From Rhizobium sp. Root1220 (GTDB lineage: Bacteria; Pseudomonadota; Alphaproteobacteria; Rhizobiales; Rhizobiaceae), in contig NZ_LMDG01000032.1 of assembly GCF_001426265.1 (NCBI RefSeq), positions 415,969 to 479,968 of the forward strand: a DNA stretch of 64,000 nucleotides, read 5' to 3'. Below are positions 1 to 9,289 of the stretch, piece by piece. How positions within the stretch are numbered: the first letter of the stretch is position 1; the number at the start of each line of letters is the position of its first letter. The position numbers and the translations under genes were made by a program. The notes under the pieces were generated by a model, which did no database searches, was not told the DNA's origin, and saw nothing but the letters and a program-made list of their open reading frames with translations.

Positions 1-610
1 CCGCGGGCGGAGCCACCACCATCCCGGTGTAGCGAATCTTGGTGGCAATCCCCGATGTCAGCGGAAATGTATCTTCAAGGCGAACGAAGCTTGGATCGCC
101 ATGCACCAGGATTGCGTCGAAGTGCGTTTCCACCAGCGCTACGGTCTCTTCGTCCCGTCCGGCCTTTCGATTCTGCTGGAGGATATCCCGGACCGAGCTC
201 ACCAGCTTCGGGCGTGGCGCAGCGTTCTCGATCGCATCAAGGAGGGGAAGCAGTTCGAAGCGCATTTGCCTGCGTCCGAACGGAAACGCCTCGATGATCA
301 CGACATCGGGGCGGGTCTCGCGAAACGCGGCCAGCAAGAGATCACGACGCCTATTCAGGAACGCCTCTCCCGCCGCCGTGCCATCGCTGTCGGCGAGCCC
401 TGAAAAACCCGCATTGCTTGCAACGACCGGCGGCAGGGCCACCGTCTTGATGCCATCGGCGGGAAAACCGGGAACGGGCAGCCCACCAGTCACGACAGTG
501 ACATCAAGCCCATCCTTGGCGAGTGCGCTTGCGATGCGACTGGCACGTGCGATGTGGCCTATGCCAAGCAGATGCTGCACATAGAAAAAGACGCGGGGCG
601 CGCGGTTCAT
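1..610 (-). CDS. MurG/GT28-like glycosyltransferase, N-terminal part (runs off window)
   Basis: Read on the minus strand from ATG at 610, this frame stays open to base 1, so about 203 residues are present and the C-terminus is outside the window. The start FFYVQHLLGIGHIARASRIA has the G-x-G-H pattern of MurG-like GT-B enzymes. Later segments ending in DVVIIEAFPFGRRQ and AILVHGDPSF fit the acceptor-binding half of that fold. Its ATG overlaps the TGA of the upstream glycosyltransferase (ATGA, 607-610), so the two are translationally coupled. The N-terminal pattern resembles the gene at 1866-3074 (SHDTFGLGHLRR), so these may be paralogues. Donor and acceptor sugars cannot be told. Confidence 0.75.
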   Translation of the reverse strand, partial: MNRAPRVFFYVQHLLGIGHIARASRIASALAKDGLDVTVVTGGLPVPGFPADGIKTVALPPVVASNAGFSGLADSDGTAAGEAFLNRRRDLLLAAFRETRPDVVIIEAFPFGRRQMRFELLPLLDAIENAAPRPKLVSSVRDILQQNRKAGRDEETVALVETHFDAILVHGDPSFVRLEDTFPLTSGIATKIRYTGMVVAPPA

Positions 611-1869
611 GAAGCTTTCTGCCATTCTTGTTCGAAGAGGCGGCTCAATTGACTGATGCTGGAGTGATAGTCGAAATGCTCCCGAACGCGTGCCTCGGCG
701 GCGTCGCCAAGCCTCTGACGCAAGGCCGGGTCGCGGATGGCGATCTCCAGGGCAGCGGCCAGTGCTGCGGGCTCCTCGGGTGGAACGACCAGCCCATTCT
801 CGCCGTCCTCAAGAAGCTCCGGAACACCGGATACGGCGGTCGAGATGCAAGGCAGGCGCTGGCTCGACGCTTCCACCAGGACATTCGGCAATCCGTCACG
901 ATCGCCATTCGCCGCGATCCGGCAGGCAAGCGCAAAAAGATCGGCGCGGCGGTAGTGATCGAGGACGTCTTCCTGTGCGAGCGCTCCTTTCCAGGTGATC
1001 CGGTCGGCCAGCCCGAGGTTCGTCGCCAGCACCTTCAGCCTTAAAAGCTCGTCGCCACCGCCGATATGCTCGAACCGCCAGTTCAGGTCGCCGGGCAGGA
1101 GCGCGAGGGCGCGCAGCAACGTGTCGTATCCCTTTTTCTCCACCGCTCGGCCAACACTGAGAATGAATGCCGGATCGGCGGGATCGCTGCCATCGCGATG
1201 CGAACGCTCACCGGCGAAATGCCCGAAGCGCGCAAGATCAAGGCCGTGGTAGCTCAGATGCACGGCATCCTTGCGCGGTGTCAACGTCCGCATATGCTCG
1301 AACCCGCTTCGGGTGCAGGTGACCGTCCAGCGTGCACTGCCGAGCTTCTCGTTCAGCTCCCAATCCGGAGAGGTCCAGATGTCCTTGGCATGAGCCGAAC
1401 AGGTCCACGGCACGCCCGTCAGGATGCTCGCATATTCGGTTACAGAGGCCGGTGTGTGGATGAAGTGCGCATGCAGCCATTCGCCGTGGTCCGGCCATTC
1501 GCGCGCAAGCACCAGCGCCTGTCCCAAGCGCCTGAAGCGGTTGCGGGATATGTCGCGTGGCAGATCCTGGAAAAAGCGCTTCCATAGCGCCCTGAAACCA
1601 GGTTTGCCAAAGCCGGCGAAAAGCCCCTTCAACACACGAACCGGTTCCTCGTGCAGGTATTCCGGCAAGTAGACCACGCGCGCTGTGATTTCGTCGTGCA
1701 CCGGATGCCGTTTCTTGTCGGTGGGGCGGCGCATCGAAATGAGGGTTAGGTCGAAGCCGGCCTTTTCGAGGCCGAGCAATTCTTGGGCGATGAACGTCTC
1801 CGAAAGGCGCGGGTAGCCCTTCAGCACGACGAGGATCTTGCGACGGTACGACAAGGCCTTGCTCTTCAC
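607..1869 (-). CDS. GT4 family glycosyltransferase
   Basis: 420 residues. A GT-B retaining glycosyltransferase with the usual N-terminal ILVVLKGYPRLSETFI segment. In the C-terminal nucleotide-sugar domain, ILSVGRAVEKKGYDTLL is followed by RDGLPNVLVEASSQRLPCIS, which carries the E-x7-E type motif in the form found in colanic/exopolysaccharide GT4 enzymes. It should transfer a sugar from a nucleotide donor to a growing glycan at the cytoplasmic face. It overlaps both neighbours by four bases (1866-1869 and 607-610), which makes a coupled run of three glycosyltransferases. The product glycan is unknown. Confidence 0.85.
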   Translation of the reverse strand: MKSKALSYRRKILVVLKGYPRLSETFIAQELLGLEKAGFDLTLISMRRPTDKKRHPVHDEITARVVYLPEYLHEEPVRVLKGLFAGFGKPGFRALWKRFFQDLPRDISRNRFRRLGQALVLAREWPDHGEWLHAHFIHTPASVTEYASILTGVPWTCSAHAKDIWTSPDWELNEKLGSARWTVTCTRSGFEHMRTLTPRKDAVHLSYHGLDLARFGHFAGERSHRDGSDPADPAFILSVGRAVEKKGYDTLLRALALLPGDLNWRFEHIGGGDELLRLKVLATNLGLADRITWKGALAQEDVLDHYRRADLFALACRIAANGDRDGLPNVLVEASSQRLPCISTAVSGVPELLEDGENGLVVPPEEPAALAAALEIAIRDPALRQRLGDAAEARVREHFDYHSSISQLSRLFEQEWQKAS

Positions 1870-3074
1870 TCGGCGCCGACGACTGAAAGGCGGCTTCCGC
1901 GGCTGTCGAGCCAGTCCCCAACGGTCTGGGAAATATGATCCAGCCCCTCAAGCCGCGCGGTGCAGCCGCTCTTGGATGGAGGCAGCCGCTCCGGCAAACG
2001 CTTCAACGCCTCGGACATAACGGCTGGATCTGAGGACTGATCGGGCAGCAACATGTCGATCAGCCCGAGTTCACTTGCCCTTTGGGCACGCAGCAATTGT
2101 TCTTCACGGGGCTTTACGCGCGGCACGATCAACGCCGGCTTGTCGAAAGAAAGGATTTCGCAATAGGTGTTATAGCCACCCATGGCGACGACCCCGATTG
2201 CGCCCGCGATCAACTCTTCCATGTTATTGTCGAACTCGATTACTTCTATGTAGGGGATCTTCGCCCCCTTGGCGACAAGCTTTGAGCGCTCGGCGGCCGG
2301 CATGTAGGGACCGAGCACCACGAGCGCCTTTTGCTGTAGCGTCGGATCCTGCTCGTAGGCGTTCATCACGTCATGCACCAGATCCGAGCCATCGCCACCG
2401 CCACCCGTCGTGACCAGAATATAGTTGTCAGTGCGCGCATTGATCGAGGTCTTGCTGGTCGAAACACTGCGTTGCAGGAAGCCGACAAAATCCATCTTGC
2501 GCCGTACGCTGGGCGGAACGTCAAGACCCACCAGAGGATCGTAGAAATCCGGTGGACCATATACCCAGACGGAATCGTAATAGTGGTCGATCTTCTGCAT
2601 GATCCCGTTCCGCTTCCACTCGGCATCAAGCAGGTGCGGCGCGTCCATGATCTCGCGCAGGCCGAGCACGAGTATCGTGCCTCGGGCTTTCAGGTAACCT
2701 AGCGTTTCCTCGATCTCGCCCTTGAGCCCCATGGGTTCCTTGTCGACGATAAAGATATCCGGCTGGAACGTCTCGGCTGTGTGGCGAATGCTCGATTCGC
2801 GCATTTTGAGCGTCTCGTGAAGATCGATATGGCCCGCCATCGACGTATATTCGCCGTTGCGAAGCTTGATCACGCTCGGGATCTTCACGAAGTCGACGCG
2901 TGTGCGGTAGTCGAATGCGCCGGCGATCGTAGCGCCTGAAATGATCAGGATATTGAGGCCGCGATAGTCCTCGACAAGTGCATGCGCGATCGTGCGGCAG
3001 CGGCGCAAATGGCCAAGCCCGAACGTGTCGTGGCTGTACATGAGAATGCGGGCATCTTCCAGGCGCCGTGCCAT
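1866..3074 (-). CDS. Glycosyltransferase with GT28-type C-terminal domain
   Basis: 402 residues from ATG 3074, chosen because AAGGAG lies seven bases upstream; longer ATG starts at 3101 and 3137 lack this. The N-terminus ILMYSHDTFGLGHLRRCRTI is MurG-like. The second half has YILVTTGGGGDGSDL and later VAMGGYNTYCEILSFDKPALIVPR, which matches the donor-binding GGYNT-E region of the GT28 C-terminal domain. It is first in the glycosyltransferase trio, about 90 bases downstream of an oligopeptide-type permease gene, and may share its transcript. Substrates are unknown. Confidence 0.8.
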   Translation of the reverse strand: MARRLEDARILMYSHDTFGLGHLRRCRTIAHALVEDYRGLNILIISGATIAGAFDYRTRVDFVKIPSVIKLRNGEYTSMAGHIDLHETLKMRESSIRHTAETFQPDIFIVDKEPMGLKGEIEETLGYLKARGTILVLGLREIMDAPHLLDAEWKRNGIMQKIDHYYDSVWVYGPPDFYDPLVGLDVPPSVRRKMDFVGFLQRSVSTSKTSINARTDNYILVTTGGGGDGSDLVHDVMNAYEQDPTLQQKALVVLGPYMPAAERSKLVAKGAKIPYIEVIEFDNNMEELIAGAIGVVAMGGYNTYCEILSFDKPALIVPRVKPREEQLLRAQRASELGLIDMLLPDQSSDPAVMSEALKRLPERLPPSKSGCTARLEGLDHISQTVGDWLDSRGSRLSVVGAE

Positions 3075-3164
3075 GGGCACTCCTTCTGGGGTGTGTGTCA
3101 TGATAGCACCGTCGGTTTCCGCTGGGCCATGAGGCAACAGAGCAGCGCTCCGCCGGTGTGGCCG

Positions 3165-4340
3165 CTATTTGTAGGGATCTGCCGCATCGCGCAAGCCGTC
3201 TCCGAGAAAATTGAACGCCAAAATCACTAGGACGACTGGTATGATCGGAAAAAGCAACCATGGGTAGAATGCGATAACGCTTACGCTTTTTGCTTCCGTC
3301 AGCAGGATGCCCCAACTGGTGATGGGAGGCCGCAAGCCGAGGCCTAGGAAACTCAATGCAGTCTCGCCGAGGATCATGCCGGGAATGGAGATCGTCGCCG
3401 AGGCGATCAGGTGCGACATGAACCCGGGAACCAGGTGCCGACCGATCACCCGCGACGTGCTCGCGCCCATAAGCTGGGCCGCCTGCACATAGTCCTCCTC
3501 ACGCAGTGCGAGGAGCTTGGAGCGCACCGCTCGTGCCAGCCCTGTCCAGTCAATGATCCCGAGGATCACCGTGATGCCGAAATAGATCACGATCGGGCTC
3601 CACGTCACCGGCATGATCGCCGCCAGAGCCATCCAGAGCGGCAAACTCGGCAGCGATTGCAACACTTCGATCAGCCGCTGCACAACCAGGTCAAAAATGC
3701 CACCCCAATAACCCGCAAGACCGCCGATGATGATGCCGAGGCAGAAGCTGATGGTTATACCGATCAAACCGATCGTGAGCGAGATGCGTGCTCCGTAGAG
3801 AATGCGTGACAGAACGTCCCGGCCAAGACGATCGGTGCCAAGCAGGAACATCTGCCCCCCGACTGCCGGGCAGACCAGATGCAGGTCGGAGCTTATGAGC
3901 CCCCAGAACTTGTAGGCATCGCCGCGGCAGAAAAACCGGATCGGCTGAACATCGTTGGGTCGATCCGTGTAGCTGCGGTGAAGGGTGTCGAGGTCGAGCG
4001 ACATGCTGCGGCCGTATACGAACGGTCCGACGAAGCTGCCGTCGTGGAAGAGGCGAACGCGTTGCGGCGGCGAATGGATGAAGTCGACGTTCTTGGTGTG
4101 TAGCCCGTACGGTGCCAGGAATTCGACGATGATGATCATCAGATAAACGAAAAGCAGGAAAATGCCTGAGATCAAGGCAAGCCGGTGCCGCTTGAACTTC
4201 CACCACATCAGCTGTTTTTGCGAGGCGAGATGGATTCGCGACTGGCTCGTGGTCATGGCTTCGGTCGCGTGGGGATCGAAGTGTGCCGTTGAGACAAAGT
4301 GCGGCATCGGCGCGCCGGGCGGGGGCAAGGGCGACGTCAT
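3165..4340 (-). CDS. ABC transporter permease, OppC/YejE type
   Basis: 391 residues. An inner-membrane permease of the peptide/oligopeptide class. It has a cytoplasmic N-terminus, one membrane segment (about residues 55-75), a long periplasmic loop to about residue 165 as in YejE-like proteins, and then a block of five membrane segments. The EAA loop that docks to the ATPase is visible as EEDYVQAAQLMGASTSRVIG. The C-terminus NFLGDGLRDAADPYK is typical of the family. Its ATG overlaps the stop of the OppB-like permease by four bases. It should form the channel with that protein. Confidence 0.9.
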   Translation of the reverse strand: MTSPLPPPGAPMPHFVSTAHFDPHATEAMTTSQSRIHLASQKQLMWWKFKRHRLALISGIFLLFVYLMIIIVEFLAPYGLHTKNVDFIHSPPQRVRLFHDGSFVGPFVYGRSMSLDLDTLHRSYTDRPNDVQPIRFFCRGDAYKFWGLISSDLHLVCPAVGGQMFLLGTDRLGRDVLSRILYGARISLTIGLIGITISFCLGIIIGGLAGYWGGIFDLVVQRLIEVLQSLPSLPLWMALAAIMPVTWSPIVIYFGITVILGIIDWTGLARAVRSKLLALREEDYVQAAQLMGASTSRVIGRHLVPGFMSHLIASATISIPGMILGETALSFLGLGLRPPITSWGILLTEAKSVSVIAFYPWLLFPIIPVVLVILAFNFLGDGLRDAADPYK

Positions 4341-5335
4341 TTGGTGCTCCTGCCTTGCAGACGGATTCGCGGATCAAGGAAGCCGAGGGCGATGTCGGAT
4401 ATCAGCACGCCGATGACATTGAGGAATGCGAGGAACATCAGGAACGACCCTGCCAGATACATATCCTGGCTCTGGAGAGCCTTGATCAACATCGGGCCGG
4501 TGGTCTCAAGTGAAAGGACGATGGCGACGATTTCCGCCCCCGAGATGATCGACGGAAGAATCGACCCGATATCGGCAACAAAGAAGTTGAGCGCCATTCG
4601 CAGCGGATATTTTATCAGGGCGCGCAGGGGATGCATTCCCTTCGCCCGCGCCGTCACGACGTACTGCTTCTGCATCTCGTCGAGCAGATTGGCACGAAGC
4701 CGCCGGATCATGCCTGCGGTTCCTGCGGTTCCGACGATGATGACCGGAATCCAGAGGTGCGAAAGAATCGAGCGCGCCTTTGCCCAACTCATCGGCTCGT
4801 TCAGGTACTGTTGGTCCATGAGGTGGCCGATGGAGACACCGAACCAGACATTGGCAAAATACATCAGGATCAGTGCCAGCATGAAATTGGGTATGGCGAT
4901 GCCGAGGAGGCCGAGGAATGTCAGGCCATAGTCGCCCCAGCTGTACTGATGGGTAGCGGAGTAGATGCCGATCGGAAAGGCGATGAGCCACGTCAACAAA
5001 ATGGTGGTGAAGGAGACGAGGATCGTCAGCCAAAGCCGATCGCCAACGACCTCGGAGACCGGCAGCTGGTATTCGAACGAATAACCGAAATCGCCGCGAA
5101 GCATCCCCCCGACCCAAAAGAAGTAACGGACGATCTCGGGCTTGTCGAAACCGTACTGTGTTCGAAGCTCTTCGATCTCCTGCAGATTCGCGGATTCGCC
5201 CTGTGCGCGAAGCTCCGCAATCTGGCTTTCGAAGAAGTCACCGGGTGGCAATTCGATGATTGTGAAGACCAATGCGGAGATTACGAAGAGCGTCGGGACC
5301 ATGGCGGCTATGCGCCACAGAATGTATCTCAGCAT
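4337..5335 (-). CDS. ABC transporter permease, OppB/YejB type
   Basis: 332 residues with an N-terminal membrane helix (LWRIAAMVPTLFVISALVF) and later multi-helix permease core. The docking loop MQKQYVVTARAKGMHPLRAL and the C-terminal DIALGFLDPRIRL are diagnostic of the dipeptide/oligopeptide permease family. It starts three bases after the binding-protein gene and overlaps the OppC-type permease gene, so all three are co-translated. The insertion before the first core helix (SQIAELRAQGESANLQEIEE region) resembles YejB-type permeases. Confidence 0.9.
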   Translation of the reverse strand: MLRYILWRIAAMVPTLFVISALVFTIIELPPGDFFESQIAELRAQGESANLQEIEELRTQYGFDKPEIVRYFFWVGGMLRGDFGYSFEYQLPVSEVVGDRLWLTILVSFTTILLTWLIAFPIGIYSATHQYSWGDYGLTFLGLLGIAIPNFMLALILMYFANVWFGVSIGHLMDQQYLNEPMSWAKARSILSHLWIPVIIVGTAGTAGMIRRLRANLLDEMQKQYVVTARAKGMHPLRALIKYPLRMALNFFVADIGSILPSIISGAEIVAIVLSLETTGPMLIKALQSQDMYLAGSFLMFLAFLNVIGVLISDIALGFLDPRIRLQGRSTK

Positions 5336-5338
5336 CGC

Positions 5339-7249
5339 TCAGGCCTCCTTGAACCAGAAGGTATCCGGCATGTAGAGGCCGAGATAGGATGTCGGGTCGA
5401 AGCCATATAGCGCGCGATCCGGGACATTCTGCATTTTCGCCGATTTGACGATCGGCTGCAGCGTGCTGTTGATCAGGCCGATCGAGAAAACCTGCTGCGT
5501 GTAAAGAGAAAGCATCTGGTGCCAAACGGCCTCTCGCTCCTCGAATCGGGAGGACCTGCCCCATTGGTTCAGCAGATCGACCAGTTGCTTGGCTTCCGGC
5601 AGGTCAGGCGCGCTGCCCTCTTGTCCGGCGGAAAGATAATACATTCCCCATAGCGGCCACTGCAGCTGATCGTCCACGGTCGGCGCAAGCTGGTTCGGCG
5701 GCATGTCGGCGGTCGCCACACCGTTGTCGATCCCGAACCAGATGGACATCATAATGGTACCGCTCATCGCGCGGCTGCGGAAAACATCGCGCTGTGACGT
5801 ACGGGTAAATAGAGCCAGGCCGATTTCGCGCCAGTGATCGCGGATCAATTCCAGGACGTCGGTGTCGAGATTGCTTTCGCCGGGCGTTTCCACGGTGATC
5901 GCCGCGCGTCGTCCGTCGGGCAGCAGCCGAATGCCATCGTCGTCCCGGTTCGTCAGGCCAATTTCATCGAGTAGTCTGTTTGCCTCATCAGGGTCGTGCG
6001 CAATGAACGCGTCCGCATACTCCTGCTTGAACAGCGGGCTGACGGGAAGGACAGTGTCGGCGCTCGCCTTGCCGAGTCCGTAGAATGCGACCATGTTGAT
6101 CTCGTGCCGGTCGACGCCCAGCGACAGAGCTCGACGGAATCGCACATCGCGAAAGATATTTCGCCAGACTTCGTCGGCGCAGTTGAGATTTGGCAGAAGC
6201 GCCACGCGTGAGCCGCGCACCTGCGTCCACAAACTGACCTTCACCGGAAACCGCTTCTCGGCATCCTTGAGGAACGTATAGTCGTTGAAATCGACGCCGG
6301 TCGCTTGCAAGTCGGATTCACCGGCGCCGGCCTTGGCAGCGATAATGGATGACGAACTGACGTTGAGAATGAACCTGTCGATGTAGGGAAGCTGCACGCC
6401 GTTCTCGTCGATGCGATGGAAGAACGGGTTTCGCACGAATATGAACTGCTCTGCCGGTGGCGCCGTCGTGTTGCGCCACGGATCAAGCGTGGGCAAATCG
6501 GGGTTTTCAGGACGGGATGCGCGCGACATCTTGATATGCAGATCGGCCCATTTCTTGACCCGGTTTTCCCGCATCAGAGCCGAGAGGCGAAAATCATCCT
6601 GATACTTCTTGTGGAACTGCTTGAGGTAGTGTCCGGGTCCGAAGATCATGAGCGGAAGTGGCCCCGCCAGCGCCGGCAGGAAGTTCGGGTTCGGTTCATC
6701 CCACGTATAACGCACCGTGACCGGGTCGATCACCTCGAACCGGGGCAGTTTGCCGTGTGGCCTCAGTTCCAGCGCGCCACCGCCAGGCGTCAGATCCTTG
6801 TTGAGAATGACGTCTTCCCACCAGTAGCGGAAATCGTCGGCAGTAAACGGCTGCCCATCTGACCAGCGATGCCCCTCGCGAAGATGAAAGGTGAACACTG
6901 AATCATTCTCGGAGGTAAAGCCGATCAGGATATCGGGCTGGAACTGCAGTTTCTCGTTGTAGCCTACCAGCCGCGAATAACCATAAACGGTCATGTAGCG
7001 GATGTCTTTCGCGCTGCCGATGATCGTGCGGACGGTGCCGCCATAGACACCCGGCTGCAGTCCCGCTTCCTTCATATTGATGATACGCGGATGCGTCGGG
7101 AGGCGATCCACCATGGCTGGAATACGACCTGCTCTCAGCCAATCGCGGAGGAATTCCGGCTCGATATCCCGATCCGCTGCGGCGTTGCCCGCAGAGGGCA
7201 AAATCGCCGAGCCGATGAGCCCTCCGATGAACGTGCGCCGCGTTACCAT
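5339..7249 (-). CDS. ABC transporter substrate-binding protein, family 5 (YejA-like)
   Basis: 636 residues from ATG 7249; the much longer upstream extension is the neighbouring gene read in another frame. The N-terminus MVTRRTFIGGLIGSAILPSAGNAAA contains a paired-arginine start and ends in AxA, so it is a Sec or possible Tat signal. The body has the family-5 landmarks FTFHLREGHRWSDGQPFTADD and later ALSLGVDRHEI. At more than 600 residues it is nearer the YejA type, which binds microcin C-like or oligopeptide ligands, than the shorter DppA type. The linked glycosyltransferases leave open a glycan or glycopeptide ligand. It overlaps the upstream ATPase gene by seven bases. Confidence 0.88.
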   Translation of the reverse strand: MVTRRTFIGGLIGSAILPSAGNAAADRDIEPEFLRDWLRAGRIPAMVDRLPTHPRIINMKEAGLQPGVYGGTVRTIIGSAKDIRYMTVYGYSRLVGYNEKLQFQPDILIGFTSENDSVFTFHLREGHRWSDGQPFTADDFRYWWEDVILNKDLTPGGGALELRPHGKLPRFEVIDPVTVRYTWDEPNPNFLPALAGPLPLMIFGPGHYLKQFHKKYQDDFRLSALMRENRVKKWADLHIKMSRASRPENPDLPTLDPWRNTTAPPAEQFIFVRNPFFHRIDENGVQLPYIDRFILNVSSSSIIAAKAGAGESDLQATGVDFNDYTFLKDAEKRFPVKVSLWTQVRGSRVALLPNLNCADEVWRNIFRDVRFRRALSLGVDRHEINMVAFYGLGKASADTVLPVSPLFKQEYADAFIAHDPDEANRLLDEIGLTNRDDDGIRLLPDGRRAAITVETPGESNLDTDVLELIRDHWREIGLALFTRTSQRDVFRSRAMSGTIMMSIWFGIDNGVATADMPPNQLAPTVDDQLQWPLWGMYYLSAGQEGSAPDLPEAKQLVDLLNQWGRSSRFEEREAVWHQMLSLYTQQVFSIGLINSTLQPIVKSAKMQNVPDRALYGFDPTSYLGLYMPDTFWFKEA

Positions 7250-9135
7250 GAGCGGAGTTCCTTGGCGTCGGCTCCCTTGCGGGCGCGCACGAGATGGCCA
7301 TTGCCGAGATCGGCAAAATCGAGCTCGGACGCATCGTCGTGTTCGGCGGTGAAGGTAATGCCCCAATTCTGCTTGTCCGCGGCACCGTTCTTGCGCAGGG
7401 CTTCGAAATCGAGCGGCCGGCTCAGATCCGGGAAGGGCACCGCTGCCAGGAGCGATTTTGTGTACGGATGCACCGGATCGCGAAGAATGATCTCGCGCGG
7501 CGCGATCTCGACAATGCGGCCCATGCACATAACCGCAATGCGATCCGCCATGTAGTCGACAACCGCCAGATTGTGCGAAATGAAAAGGTACGTCAGGCCC
7601 AGTTCCTTCTGCAGGTCCTTGAGCAGGTTGAGAATCTGCGCCTGTACCGACACATCGAGCGCGGATACCGGTTCATCGAGGATAACCAGCTTCGGTCCAA
7701 GTGCCAGCGCGCGGGCGATGCCGATGCGCTGGCGTTGGCCGCCGGAGAAACTATGCGGGTAGCGGCTAAGGTATCGGCGGTCGAGGCCGATTGCACCCAT
7801 CAGCCCCTCGACCCTTTGCTTGCGTTCGGCACTGTCACCGCGATCATGGATTTCCAGTGGCTCGCTCAGGATATTGCGCACGGTCATGCGCGGCGAAAGC
7901 GAAGAAACCGGGTCCTGGAACACCATCTGGATTTTGGTGCGCAGGTCCTGCAATTCGTCGCCGCGCACGGCAAGCACGTCGATCACGTCCTTGCCGTCGT
8001 TGAAGATCACCGAGCCGCTGTCTGGCGTCACGGCGCGCATCAATATCTTGCTGACGGTCGTCTTGCCGCAGCCGGATTCTCCGACCAGGCCAAGGCATTC
8101 GCCGCGCTTGATGTCAAAGCTGACGTCATCGACCGCACGCACGGCTGCCGCTTCACGCGTTCCGAACAGGCCACGATTGCGTGTCTTGAACGTCTTGGAG
8201 AGATTGTTCACCGAGAGCAGAACGTCCGGCCCCTCGATCTGGGATTTCTTCTTGCCGATCAGCGACTCGAGATTGACCGGCACGTCGCGCAGAGCCTTGA
8301 GCCGTTCGCCGGGCTTCATGTCGAAATGAGGCACGGCGGCCATCAGGCCCTGCAGGTACGGGTGCTGAGGATTGCCGAAGATCGACTCGACCGGCCCGGC
8401 TTCCATAACCTCGCCATGATAGATCACCACGACTTCGTCGGCCATGTTCGCGACGACGCCGAGATCGTGGGTGATCAAAAGCATTGCCATGCCGAGCTTG
8501 TGCTGAAGATCGCGCAGCAGTTCGAGAATCTGCGCTTGGATGGTCACATCGAGAGCAGTCGTCGGCTCATCAGCGATCAAAAGTGCCGGATTGCAGATGA
8601 GCGCCATTGCGATCATCGCGCGCTGGCGCATGCCGCCCGAGAGTTCGAAGGGATACATGTCGAAGGTACGCTTGGGGTGTGTAAACCCGACCAGGCCAAG
8701 CATCTCCTCGGTTTTTTCGCGCCCTTCTTTCTTGTCCGCGTCGGTGTGAATGAGCAATGCTTCACTGATCTGGTTGCCGACCGTGTGCAACGGCGACAGC
8801 GAGGTCATCGGCTCCTGGAAGATCGTCGCCATGCGCCGGCCCCGCAGATCGCGCATCTCTGCGCTATCGCGTGAATACTGTAGAATATCCCTGGTTTCTC
8901 CGTCGAGCGGATCCGTAAACAGTATGCGTCCCTCGGCCTTGGCCGAATTGGGCAAGATGCCCATGATAGCCTGGCTGATCACGGATTTTCCGGAGCCGGA
9001 TTCACCGACGAGCGCGGTAACCTTGCCCGGCAGAATGCGGAGATTTGCGTTCTTTACGACGCGCAGGCGCTCGCCGAAAATCGAGAAGGAAATGTCAAGA
9101 TTCTCGATGCGCAACAGATCCGTGGCGGACGCCAT
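7243..9135 (-). CDS. Dual-domain ABC transporter ATPase, YejF/GsiA type
   Basis: 630 residues from ATG 9135. Two complete ATPase domains lie in one chain. Domain 1 has Walker A GESGSGKS (44-51), signature LSGGMRQRAMIAMAL and Walker B LLIADEPTTALD. Domain 2 has GESGCGKTT, FSGGQRQRIGIARAL and LVILDEPVSALD. Each is followed by an oligopeptide-type C-terminal extension (HPYLQGLMAAVP and HPYTKSLLAAVP). It energises the importer whose binding protein and two permeases follow immediately. This gene leads the transporter part of the operon; the adenylate cyclase gene ends 154 bases upstream of it. Confidence 0.92.
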   Translation of the reverse strand: MASATDLLRIENLDISFSIFGERLRVVKNANLRILPGKVTALVGESGSGKSVISQAIMGILPNSAKAEGRILFTDPLDGETRDILQYSRDSAEMRDLRGRRMATIFQEPMTSLSPLHTVGNQISEALLIHTDADKKEGREKTEEMLGLVGFTHPKRTFDMYPFELSGGMRQRAMIAMALICNPALLIADEPTTALDVTIQAQILELLRDLQHKLGMAMLLITHDLGVVANMADEVVVIYHGEVMEAGPVESIFGNPQHPYLQGLMAAVPHFDMKPGERLKALRDVPVNLESLIGKKKSQIEGPDVLLSVNNLSKTFKTRNRGLFGTREAAAVRAVDDVSFDIKRGECLGLVGESGCGKTTVSKILMRAVTPDSGSVIFNDGKDVIDVLAVRGDELQDLRTKIQMVFQDPVSSLSPRMTVRNILSEPLEIHDRGDSAERKQRVEGLMGAIGLDRRYLSRYPHSFSGGQRQRIGIARALALGPKLVILDEPVSALDVSVQAQILNLLKDLQKELGLTYLFISHNLAVVDYMADRIAVMCMGRIVEIAPREIILRDPVHPYTKSLLAAVPFPDLSRPLDFEALRKNGAADKQNWGITFTAEHDDASELDFADLGNGHLVRARKGADAKELRSW

Positions 9136-9289
9136 ACCAATGAAATTCCCCAGTGTTATTTGCTCATGTTGGAGCAACACTATCGTACCGTAATCGGGGT
9201 GTCCAGTTGATGACAGATAGGCAAAACGCATCACGCTTCACGCGCACCAAAAGGTGAAGCGTTGGCTGAATTCGCGGATGCAGGTCGCT

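Noticed and set aside
5339..7528. Long version of the substrate-binding protein starting at 7528
   Set aside because: The added residues overlap the ATPase gene out of frame and would bury the signal peptide that starts at 7249.
7294..8874. 526-codon open frame antisense to the dual ATPase gene
   Set aside because: It is the complement of a highly conserved ABC ATPase; the translation has no domain and is rich in His/Arg/Gln as expected for antisense frames of high-GC DNA.
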